Source: Pelargonium nanum
Taxonomy: Eukaryota > Streptophyta > Magnoliopsida > Geraniales > Geraniaceae
Length of the DNA stretch: 64,000 bases
NCBI GenBank assembly: GCA_036897485.1
Contig: JAYMTF010000004.1
Coordinates: 35,238 to 99,237, forward strand
Direction: 5' to 3'
Shown here: positions 53,911 to 63,540 of the stretch, in pieces
Layout of the letters: each line of letters begins with the position of its first letter
How positions within the stretch are numbered: the stretch's first letter is position 1
The notes under the pieces: generated by a model
What the model was told of the DNA's origin: nothing
The model's input: only the letters and a program-made list of their open reading frames with translations
Database searches by the model: none
Program-made: the position numbers and the translations under genes

Positions 53911-53963
53911 TGTAATAGGACTTGAACCCTTGCATGTCATAACAAGTAGGCTTCGATCTAGCA
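53911..53963 (-). pseudogene. trnQ-like 3' relic
   Basis: On the minus strand CATGCAAGGGTTCAAGTCC followed by TATTACACTC resembles the 3' half of plant mitochondrial trnQ(UUG), which as I recall reads CATGCAAAGGTTCGAATCC then TTTTACTCC. The 5' half does not fold into D or anticodon arms. A second trnQ-like shard is at 60361. I rate it a remnant at best. Confidence 0.35.
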
Positions 53964-56700
53964 CCAAAAAAGGGACCTCTGGGTTGGGTTGTAGGACTCG
54001 TGCATTCATATATAAAGGCTTCTAAAATGAAATTTTATGGGGTATCCCTTGTGTAATTCTATAATACTATATCTTACATTCTTACAAGCCCGTGCATATT
54101 TATAAAGTTTTATCTTGTTCCGTAGAAAAAGGGGTAACCCCGCATTGTGCTATAAGCCTTTCCTAATAAGTGTTTTTAAGACTAGATTTGAGATAAGTTT
54201 AATCATATAATTTTTCATCGACTCAGGTTTTATTTCTTACTGAAAAAGTACAATAGGGCTTGGGTATAAAGGCAGCACGAATGCTTAAAAAAAGGTCTTA
54301 GAAAATAGAAAAAGTGCTCAACCCCCCTGTCTGTCTATTAATCGTAGGGAGTAGCCCCATCTCACCTATGTGCTCAGTCTACCAATTCCTGCCTATTTAG
54401 AACTCTCTAAAGCGAGCAAGAGTGGGTTCTTAGAGCATAGAACTACTCTTTCATGTTGCATAAGTAATTACATACAAGGAACTAAAGACCACTAGATTTG
54501 AGTACCTAAAAAGGATAAATGACTGGGACCCCGCTGTTAAAACAAGGATTAGGATCAGAATTTTGTCAGTGAAAAACCTATAAATAAATCTATATTGATT
54601 GATTGAAGTTCTAGCTCTAATTTAGTCGTGAAGTTCGAGTATGAGATATAGAATTCATGAGAGTATCCTGTAAATAATGTGAGTAACTGGGACTGAGGGG
54701 CTTCTTTATATACGTTTTAAGGCCTGTTGCTATAGAGAAATCAGGTACTTCCCCCGGCAGTAGAAACTCTTATTCCAATCTTTTTGCAGTTCGATTTATT
54801 AACTCTATTCTATCCTGTTATTGTAGTACTAGATTATCTTATTTTAGAGCGAAGGAAAGTCTCATACTATTATAACTAAAAGAGAGACTCCCTATACTAT
54901 CTCTTATAAATTCCTAGGGTTTATACTCTTAAAGCTACACTAAGGCATAGGTTCTAATCCCATAATACTATTAACTATTAAGTAAGACTAATAAATACAA
55001 CTAAGAAATCTCTTAAGAAGTCTTCTTTGTTTTAGAATTCCTGCAATTAAGGCATTCTTTAATTGAAACCTAAAAAGAAAAATCAGGCTTACATAGCTTT
55101 AAAGATTAGCTTGTATTTTTAAGAAGAAAACCCCTCCCGCTTAATGGGCGGCTACACAAGGTAGTACTTACTAGGATTCTTAGGATATAATAACCCTTAT
55201 ATTTCTGACAAACATGTATTTGTTATGTGATTTTTTATTCTACTAGGTAGAGGTTCTTTTATTAAGTGTCTCCTTGTTGTTGCTGGGTTTATTTATAGAA
55301 CCTGCCCGTGTTTAGTCCAAAAAGTATAATAAAAAGATCCATTATGAAGCTAGGAGATAAGGTCTGGAATAGAGCCCTCTCTCAACTTTTCTTATATTAG
55401 GATATTAAAACAAGTAATTTCTTCTATACTATAACTAAATCTTGTGTATCCTTATTTTAACCTATGCGTTTAGGGTTTGCACCTTAGCAGTTTTCCTTCT
55501 ACTCGAAGACTCCTTCCATTGCGAATAAAACTTAAGTTTTTCATCTTAAGCTCCTTTTTCTATTAATTATGGCATACTAACTTTTTAGGGTTTAGCGTGA
55601 TTAAAAACGAGACATTTTTCACAGCAGATATTGGGGGATACGATACCCGAACACCTACCGAGAGCTCGCTGTGCTGAATAGGGAGTCCTCTATTTACCCT
55701 TTTGGAATTTGTTTTTGCGGTACGACAATGCTGTACCTGTAGATCGTGTGCACGTTATAGTTAATTTTTTGTTCAGCGTCTTCATAAAGAATAAACTTCA
55801 TTTGACTTAAATCGTTTTTGCGTTAAGGGCGCGTAAATACAAGATTCCTAATTTTTGGAAATTAGAAAAAAGGAATTCTAGTGGAGAAATTCTCCTTTAT
55901 ATAAACCAAGAAGTATCTCAATGTGAACTAAAATTCATACAAAGCGAATTCTAAGTACTTGCTTTTTACTAAAAGTAAGTTATGTTTCTATATTTATTCA
56001 GTAGTAACCCTTTAATCTGGATATGATAATACCACGAAGTTCCAAGCATACCCCTCATCCAGGGCAATTAATCCGATAGACGAGAACCCCCTTGAAGGAT
56101 CTCTCGAAACATTAGCAGTAAAGTTATATGGGTGCGTGTTAAAAAAAGCACCAATGAATCCAACCTTGATCTTTTGTCTCTTTTTCGAGAAGGTTTACCA
56201 ATTTATGAACACGACCCGAACTGAATGTCTCTCTCAAGATGTTCTGCCATACTTTAGCATGTTCTAGCAACTAGGTTAGAACCCATACACTATATATTTT
56301 TTTTCAAATACAAATACTAGTATCTTCATTAGCAAATATTACATGATAGAGTTTTGCAAGGAAAGGGATGTAAACTCATTACATTAGTAGTTTTTCTTAT
56401 AGGTAATATATTGGTTTCCGCCTAAGTATAAAGAATTATATAATAAATCAAATAAACTATGGATCCACAAGGAAGCCTTGATATAGACATTTGTTAGGCT
56501 GCTTACTATATTTCGGGAAATACTCTCTCAAAAAATTCTATAATAGAGCTTCTATTACGAGGACATTTTGAGTATTACTGTATCCCGTTGCGCATCTAAC
56601 TTAGTAACGTTACTCAGATCCCCCCCATGCCAACAAAAGAATAGCTGCGTGCCTCTGCTTAACAGTACTAGCCGGGAATGTGTAAAGTGGTGAAAAAGAG
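53964..56700. other. Gene-free stretch downstream of trnE
   Basis: No gene seen. It includes the short palindrome GGGGTAACCCC at 54131-54141, copy 2 of the 23-nt repeat at 54476, and a T-arm-like GGTTCTAATCC near 54950. A 67-codon minus frame at 56555-56758 overlaps trnE and is a shadow. Confidence 0.6.
54476..54498 (+). repeat. 23-nt dispersed direct repeat, copy 2
   Basis: Partner of 2423-2445 with one mismatch, same orientation, 52 kb away. Confidence 0.6.
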
Positions 56701-56772
56701 TATCCCTTAGGAGAATTGAACTCCTATCTTCGACTTGAAAAGACGATGTCCTAACCACTAGACGAAAGGGAC
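56701..56772 (-). tRNA. trnE(UUC): tRNA-Glu (UUC)
   Basis: Complete 72-nt tRNA for GAA/GAG codons. Acceptor GTCCCTT/AAGGGAT pairs throughout with one G-U; discriminator is A. D-arm GTCTAGTGGTTAGGAC and anticodon stem TCGTC/GTCGA around TTTTCAA (anticodon UUC) follow; the single T-T in that stem is also present in plant genes as I recall them. T-arm AGGAG-TTCAATT-CTCCT is perfect. Compared with the usual plant T-stem (ACGGG/CCCGT from memory) two pairs have changed on both sides, so pairing has been kept by compensatory change. That argues for a working gene. It is the last of three tRNAs in the minus-strand cluster, 42 bp after trnP. Confidence 0.97.
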
Positions 56773-56814
56773 AAAAGTATTAGTAAAGAAATCTCATATT
56801 CTATATATTCTAAA

Positions 56815-56889
56815 TCAAGGTGACAGGATTCGAACCTATGGCTTTCTGTACCCAAAACAGATGCGCTGACCAGACTGCGCTACACCTCG
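56815..56889 (-). tRNA. trnP(UGG): tRNA-Pro (UGG)
   Basis: Complete 75-nt tRNA for CCN codons. Acceptor CGAGGTG/CACCTTG pairs fully (one G-U), discriminator A. D-arm GCGC-AGTCTGGTCA-GCGC, anticodon stem CTGTT/TACAG-type pairing around a loop with TGG, and T-loop TTCGAAT are intact. It is nearly identical to plant mitochondrial trnP(UGG) as I recall it; the main change is AAAGCC for AGGGCC after the anticodon stem. It sits between trnF (20 bp upstream) and trnE (42 bp downstream), and trnF-trnP adjacency is a long-standing plant mitochondrial arrangement. Confidence 0.97.
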
Positions 56890-56909
56890 CTAATGTTTTC
56901 TTCCTTGTC

Positions 56910-56982
56910 TGCCTAGAAGTGGACTTGAACCACTGACCGAAGGATTTTCAGTCCTTTGCTCTACCAACTGAGCTATCTAAGC
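56910..56982 (-). tRNA. trnF(GAA): tRNA-Phe (GAA)
   Basis: Complete 73-nt tRNA for UUU/UUC codons. Acceptor GCTTAGA/TCTAGGC pairs in all seven positions (one T-G), discriminator A. D-arm GCTC-AGTTGGTA-GAGC, anticodon stem AGGA/TCCT extended by one pair around CTGAAAA (anticodon GAA), and T-arm AGTGG-TTCAAGT-CCACT are intact. In several angiosperms the transcript of this gene needs C-to-U editing at position 4 to repair a C-A mismatch; here the DNA already has T at that position opposite A. First gene of the minus-strand cluster trnF-trnP-trnE. Confidence 0.97.
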
Positions 56983-59900
56983 ATCTATAATTCTAATAAC
57001 TCGAATTCTATTCAGTAGGAATAGAGGGTAAACTCTAATTGGAACCCATGTATATTCTATTTAAGTGATTCATTCCACCTAGAGCAACTATTCTAAAAGT
57101 AGAGTTCTTCGAAATAATAAAACTAAGGAAAACTTTTTACATTAAATAGAGCATAAAGTCACATATAAAACAAAGGTTTAAAAAAATACATCTAGTAAGA
57201 AAAATTTCGCTTTATTTACAGCGGTCCCTAAGCTAAAAGACTTCACTTGCAAAAATTAAGGAGTGTATCTAGCCCATTCCTTAGAAATGAATGCTCGTTC
57301 TGATTATTGCCAAGAAATTTAGGAAGTATCCAATATTTGATTGAAAATACCCCCATATTCTTGCTTTTTTAATCTTTAGATCAAGAAACTAAAATTAGTA
57401 TGATACCTTTTTGAAAATTCAAAGAGTCATTATCTAGCATGCAATAAAGTATTTATACATACAAAATTATACGGAGTGCATGGGTTCAAAATGTCCAAGG
57501 GTTCATGAGATATAATAGGAAGAACCCAGTGTTAATTGAACAACGAAAGCTTTAATGTTATGCCTGTGTAGTATCACTAATGTGGGTCATTTATTTGGAG
57601 TGAGTTACACTAATAAATGCAAATTTAGGCCGCTAGCACTGGACTCTGCTATAATATAGAGGATACAGTAGTTAAGGAGTCTTCGGTTCAAGTTAAGTCA
57701 AGCGTATTCGAACTTACGCAGTGGAATTCCGGAGTATGTATATTCTCCTAACAAGTGTACCAACTGAATAAAGATAAAAGGATCAGACAGAGTAAAATAC
57801 ACCTCTTATTCTACAAGATTACGTTTTTTAATATTATAAAGTTTACCTAAACTCTTTTTCTGTAAGATACTCATTTTATTATGTTACCTAACCAGACTCT
57901 ACTCTTTGCAGCCTCTCCTGAACTTTTTTATTTACTGTGGCCAGCTCGAGGTATAAGGATGCTTTAGAATGTTATTTAGAAGATTTGGGGATCTTTTTTA
58001 ACACGATCATGCATGCAGGTAATTTTTTTCGGAAAGATAAAGAATAAGAAACCACTTGTTTTGGAATAAATAATCAGGGTCTTTAATTATCAATTAGGTG
58101 CCCCTCTTTCTTACTCTTAAGCCTCACTCAAGCATAAACTATAGTGAGTTACTCATGTATGTTTAGAATGAGCATATGATGTAGCCTTGGCAAGATCTCC
58201 GAAAAGAATAAAAAAGCAAAGCACAAAGATTGGTACGAGACGAATGATACCCGAGTAAGGTTTCCGGTCGTCTTGTACTTTTTTTAGTTTTACATGAAGA
58301 ATGAGAAGTGAAAACCCCTTTTTTTGCTTTCGATAGTCTTATTTAGGATTCACAAACCTAAATCTGATATCTATATTATTCACAAGAATACAATAGACGA
58401 AGTCGTACTATATTACGGTGTTTTGGTTTCCAAGGATAACTCGCATCTGCCTTTAATTTACGGATGTCCTTTTTTTGGTTGGAGCATCCATTTTATTTTC
58501 ACGAGAGTAGTCAGCAGTCAAACGAATCTTAGTTATACTTACTGAAATGTGAGAATTACTGATCTATACTTAAGGTTTTTTAAATAGGTGGATTTCAGAA
58601 CTGTGGGGAAGCTAGAATTGGATTTGTAAGATACAAAATTCTCCTTAATTAAGTCATAAAGTATAATATCATAATTATAGGCTTAGTTTACTGTGAAAGC
58701 GACTTGAGCAAGTATATATTTTAACTAGACCAGAACCTTATAGAACCTCCTACTCTCCCTTGCTTACATTTAGATTTGTGAAGTTAAATAGCTGCTAAAC
58801 TACTAACTATAAAAGTCGAGAAAAAAAGACCAGGTATTCTCCAGATGAATCCTATAAGTAATTCCGTATTGATATAATAAACAGCCCGACTCGAACCCTT
58901 GACTCTCCTTAGTTATTTATGTAAACTCTATCTTTATCATCATAGGACTTGTTTCCTTCTATAACAACATATTACCAGGGAGTTTTGATTAGTCCTTACT
59001 TGATGCTGATAGTTAGTTATAAGGTTCGTATGTTTATTTTTTTGTTATTGCTAGTTCCAAACTCGTATAAGTAACTCTTTAATTTAATACTAGCTCTAGA
59101 TAATAACAATACAAAAAAGCTTGCCCAAAAGAGTACCCGGGAGGGAAAAATACAAATATAAGAAATTTCACTATTCTAAATAAGGAATAGTCATACAAGA
59201 CTAAAAATTTGTATACACTCGAAGACCAAGGAAGAAAACCCCTAAGGTTAGGGCGCTTTTCAAGATCTAGTTAGATCCATTATTTAAGGTCTCTGATATA
59301 GCTAAGGAATTCACTTTCAATTATTAAATATTAAAGGTCTTTTAGCAACGCAATAAATTAATAACTAATTTTTCTTTTAAAAAAAAGTACCCGCCATTTC
59401 TTGAATTGAGCAAATGGAAATCACATGGTTTATCTTTTTCTTATTCTTTTCTTAATTTTGGACTTAAATTTATTTTATATAAAAAGAATTGCCTTTAACA
59501 GCTTCTTACATAAGCTATGTTCTCTAGAATTGACCCTTTATCAGGAATACAAGAATCTCTTTTATTTGTGAAACCTTTAAATTGCTACAAGATTCTCACT
59601 TTCTCTGTTCATCAACTTAACTTTCCGGACTAAATAATCTACCCAAAAACAGGCATTAACTGAAATTTAAGTTTTATACACTATATCTCTTCGAAAATTG
59701 GAGTCGTGCATTTATCTCTTTTGCTATATATTATTACCTTATGTGAAAACTCTAATTGGATTCGACCCTTAGAATCTTTAAAGCGTAAAACTCTTGACTA
59801 CAGTAAATGCACTTTCTTTATATAACAAAAGGTGGGGTAGCTTAGGAGGTTTTGCCTCGGTTGCTAGCTTTCTTATTTAGTAGTAACTTCTGAGAGCCGG

Positions 59901-60210
59901 CTATTTAAATCAGCGTCTACGTTACCTAACCCTTTGTGACAAATCTTTGTAATACTTTACTCTTTAGACTTAATAAGAGACTTACTTGGTCTAGATCCCT
60001 GCTTTGGAATCCCAACTAGCACGATAGCCTGAACTTATAAGGAGTTTAAACCCTACGATCATCGGCTTTTATAGGAGTGCCTTAGAATTTATAGACCACA
60101 TAGAACACTGGGTATGCGCGTTTTTCACAAGAAATCACTTACATAGAAATAGATTTAGCTTTCATTACAAGACTTCAAAGAATCATACTGAAATAGAAAG
60201 CTTCCTTATC
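56983..60210. other. Stretch upstream of the trnF-trnP-trnE cluster
   Basis: No gene seen. The usual upstream partner of trnF in plants, trnS(GCU), is absent here. I found no promoter motif I can defend. It holds the tRNA-like relic at 57695 and a T-arm-like GGGTTCGAGTCGGGCTG on the minus strand at about 58883-58899. A 73-codon plus frame at 58324 starts at TTG and is not recognised. Confidence 0.6.
57695..57775 (-). pseudogene. tRNA-like relic with intact T-arm
   Basis: On the minus strand TTCAGTTGGTACAC resembles a D-arm. It is followed by a hairpin-forming AGGAG-11 nt-CTCC region and by a clean T-arm, GCGTA (complement of 57715-57719) pairing with TACGC (57702-57706) around an AGTTCGAA loop. 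The T-loop is 8 nt rather than 7, and no acceptor stem pairs. The arms are in tRNA order and spacing, and plastid-type trnW is a loose match, but the parent is uncertain. Confidence 0.35.
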
Positions 60211-60290
60211 GGGGTGTATAGCTCAGTTGTCAGTTGGTAGAGCACCGGTGAGTGGAATCTCAAGTCATTGGTTCAAGTCTGCTTTAACTA
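60211..60290 (+). pseudogene. Chimeric tRNA-like relic (trnK-like 5' half)
   Basis: The 5' part GGGTGTATAGCTCAGTTG matches the intact trnK of this window, but TCAGTTG is then duplicated, lengthening the D-loop by 7 nt before GGTAGAGCA. After that the sequence leaves trnK and instead follows the element at 47304-47345 for 42 nt (about six mismatches), ending in ATTGGTTCAAGTCT. There is no anticodon stem and the 3' end does not pair with GGGTGTA. It looks like a join between a trnK 5' half and the 47290-type element. Not a working tRNA in the standard model. Confidence 0.5.
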
Positions 60291-60360
60291 CTACAGCAAG
60301 AAGTCGGAAAAAAGAAAGGAAGAAACTCAAGCAAGTAGTTGAAATCTAAAACTTCTTTTG

Positions 60361-60420
60361 TAAGTGGTAAAGCACTGGTTAGTTTGATTGTCATGCAAGG
60401 GTTCAAATCGGTTCAATACA
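60361..60420 (+). pseudogene. trnQ-like relic
   Basis: AAGTGGTAAAGCACTGGTT, then GTCATGCAAGGGTTCAAATC, follows plant mitochondrial trnQ(UUG) as I recall it (AAGTGGTAAGGCATCGGTT, GGCATGCAAAGGTTCGAATC). The anticodon loop no longer reads UUG and the anticodon stem is weak. The acceptor and its 5' flank are not recognisable. It lies 70 bp after the chimeric relic at 60211, so this is a small cemetery of tRNA pieces. Confidence 0.45.
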
Positions 60421-61840
60421 GGTATTTAAGAAGGAATTTTGAGCTACAAAAAATTGAAGAGTATAACGTAAGAGGTTTCAAGTCGGGGTTTTTCTAAGAT
60501 GGGGCTCCTAATTACAAAGGACATTGAAACTTTTAAGTAAGCATTTGAAACATTATGTAATAGCTGGATTTTGAGCCCGGAACTGTTACTTTTTACCGAG
60601 AAATGTTAATTAGAACCCGGTGTTAAGGGGATACTAGGACAATAAAAGGACCTTATTATATATATAGGTTATCCATCTTAATACTTTACTAAAGTAGGAG
60701 ACCCCCGGAAATGTGCATATCGGAATGCTTTTCTTTTTGATAAAACCTCTTATAAGTGAATTCCGTAATTACTATAACAAGTAATCCGTCCATGATATAG
60801 GGTTTATAGACTATAGGAACTCCTTCTAGTTTCTTACAATTGTTCGAGAATAAGGGTTTCGAAGTTTTCTTGTAAAGCTTTACAAAGCTACTTTCAGCTC
60901 CAATGAAACAAGTTCTTGTTATTAGGGGCTCTTTTTGTCTTTAATTTTGAAAGCGCATTTATTGGAATATAGAATTAAGGGGCCGAAAAAGTGTCAATAA
61001 AATATATGGGGCCCAGTTATAAGCTTTTTATAGTATAGTATTTACTTTCGTGTGTCAGAGGCGCAGTTCTAGGCAAATTTATTCTCATTTCGTTATCACG
61101 ATTTATCCCTTGAACTCCTTTTGACCTTATAAGGACCAGCTCAGAAAAGAATAAATTGAGTTTACCGCGGTTTCATACTCAACCTAAATTCCTAAGGGGA
61201 ACCGCTAAATCAAAAGGAGACCCTTTTTTTATTGCTTTTGTAGCTATATCGAGCCTAAAAACAAGTACCTTTCTGTCAAACTGTGCTTCAACTAACTATT
61301 CACGTATAAGGTTCCTTCTTTATATACTTCCTTCTTTCTTAAAAAGCTCCTTTTATAGCCACCAATTCTTTTACCCAAATTACATTACAATATGAGCAAC
61401 CCTAACTTAGCTTCCAAAAACTGCTTATAGGTAGGTAAGTAGTAACCCCAAACTACTCAACTAAAACTGCCTGGAAATTTACGAGCCTGTACTTAAATTG
61501 ACACAAAAAAATTAACCTTTATCTAATCTCTCTTTATTGACCTAGAATTTTAGTCCACGTGCACCAGCACAATCTATAAGGTCGAGGCTTGACTTAGAGT
61601 CTTCAGATAAAGATTAAAAGTTTAAGGCCCATCTTATGGAATAGTTAAAGCTTGTTTGATCCGAGGTCTACTCTCCTAGGCAATGGAAGTCTATTCAGCT
61701 TCTCGAGTTTTGAAAGGTCCTAGAGAAAAAAAAGAAAGCTAGGACAAGGGAATTACTTGAACTAAGCAATATGTATAGGGCTTAAGATTTCAAATAAAGT
61801 AAAAATAGAATTTAAGGGCTGGATTTATTCAAGTCGTAAG

Positions 61841-61890
61841 TTATATTAGCACAAAAGTAGAGGAATCTAATGAGGTTGAGGGTTCGAAAT
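61841..61890 (+). pseudogene. Possible trnG-like shard
   Basis: TGAGGTTGAGGGTTCGA matches the variable region and T-arm start of plant mitochondrial trnG(GCC), remembered as CTGAGGTTGAGGGTTCAAG. The rest, including the second T-stem strand, does not fit. Chance is possible. Confidence 0.2.
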
Positions 61891-62503
61891 ATAGCATTCA
61901 GAGTAAACGTAATTAGCATATATTTTTTAGGAATCGTCTTAATTTCCACGGGTTTTAGTTACCTGTTTTTAAAGGTAGCTGCGTAATAAGATCATAAAAA
62001 GCTTTTTGCAACTAAAAAAGAATTCTTATATTAAGGATAAGCATAGTATAGGAAAGGTAAGGAAGAGAGTACACTTGTAATAGTATCTCAGTACAAATAT
62101 AGAGGATTCCCTTAGGATAGGTTTTTTCTTCAACTATAGTTGGATTTTATGTGTCCAGGTTCAAGACTCTGGTTATCCCTAAGTATTTAACCGAACTCCT
62201 TTTGTAGTAAATTAGACGTGAAAATCTCCAATTAATTGAGGGCATATACTTTCTTACTAGTTTGAAAAATATGTGATATTTGGTACCTATCATTCTAAAA
62301 ATAACTGATAATTACCATACCTAAAGAGAGCTTCTTCAAGTCCTTATTATAAGGATCAACTCAAGTCCAGTCCATAAAAAAAGCGGAATTACTTTAATAG
62401 AGTATAGTGCGAACCAAAATACTAGGGTTATTCTAAGGTTGTCAATCAAGTGAATTTTCTCTCACAGAAGCCGGTTTGATAATATTTAAAATGACATTGC
62501 TAC

Positions 62504-62520
62504 AATTGATAATATCAATT
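62504..62520. repeat. 8-bp inverted repeat AATTGATA-A-TATCAATT
   Basis: Perfect arms around a single A; in RNA it would form a 7-bp stem with a 3-nt loop. AT-rich, so chance is possible. Confidence 0.7.
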
Positions 62521-62621
62521 ACAATACCACAAGCAGTCTAGTAAGACTTTAATATATGGATCTTGAGTATACAAGACCCCGCAAAGTACTTGTTAGCTAA
62601 TAAGAAAGCAATTAAGGGTGC

Positions 62622-62635
62622 TTTTTTTTTTTTTT
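62622..62635 (+). repeat. Run of 14 T
   Basis: Longest homopolymer noticed in the window. Length is prone to sequencing error. No gene context. Confidence 0.85.
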
Positions 62636-63515
62636 ACGTTATGCCATAAAGATTTATGAAAAACTTTCAAAAGAGATTGGGTTTATTTAACAATATTCTT
62701 GCGCAGGTATATCTTACTTGTAATTTTATTGAATAAGTTTCTCCTATTTTAGAGCTCACTAGTAAATTTGTAGACTGTAGACTTAATTTAAAGGGCAGTT
62801 CCGCACTATTTCCGCGAGTACTGAAAAAGGTACTTATGATATAACTGAACGTAATCTGAATTCTGAATTCAAGCTTAGGAGCCGGATACAAGGTTCCATG
62901 ATAAAAGATAAAATATCTATCATAAGAGTTATGGCATACGTAGAATTCGGTGTATTATAAGTCAATCTTTTATGGCTAGATTCTTTGGTCTCCTTTGTTA
63001 TAGGAAATCCTATAGTGTATTAGTTCGAACAGAACTTTAGTTTCTAAGAATTTTATGATGTTCCTTAGTGAGGGCTCTACTCATGTTTCTATATATAAGG
63101 GAACCCGAAAAACTTCTAAATATGCTGTTAGTGGGTAATATCCCCTATCTTATCTGGGTTTTACAAGAAAATTTACTCAAAAAGGCGTTTTTTGCCCGGG
63201 ATTCAAAAGCTACCTTTTTCTATTTATGAATAAAAGAGCAAATTCTATAATATAACCTTTGCCTATTGTTACTCGTCTATAACTCAGTCGGACAATAGAA
63301 AAGAAGTAATTTCGTGTAATTGTATACGCTTGGTTCATTATTAATCAAGAAAAAGACCCCTACGATCCTCATTTGAACACAAGTATTCGAGATAATTAGA
63401 CGTAGATGTTATACCACTTCTATTCAACGTAAACTCAGAAAGAGGAATCTCTTCAAGAAGGCAGTGTCTTTTACAAGGGGCTTTTTTGAAGGAAAAGAAT
63501 CCCTTCTTTCGGATT

Positions 63516-63540
63516 CTGTGTATATAGGATAAAAAGTGAA
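63516..63540 (-). repeat. 25-bp exact direct repeat, copy 2
   Basis: Exact partner of 37110-37134. Here, on the minus strand, it lies inside a 91-codon open frame (63341-63616) just after a phenylalanine/leucine-rich stretch that would read as a membrane segment, and the frame continues for about 55 codons. The other copy shares the frame and the hydrophobic character upstream but stops soon after. Either both derive from a lost gene, or a small fragment was copied and the T-rich flank translates this way by composition. Confidence 0.8.

Noticed and set aside
56555-56758. 67-codon minus frame
   Set aside because: Overlaps trnE and has no family resemblance; a shadow frame.
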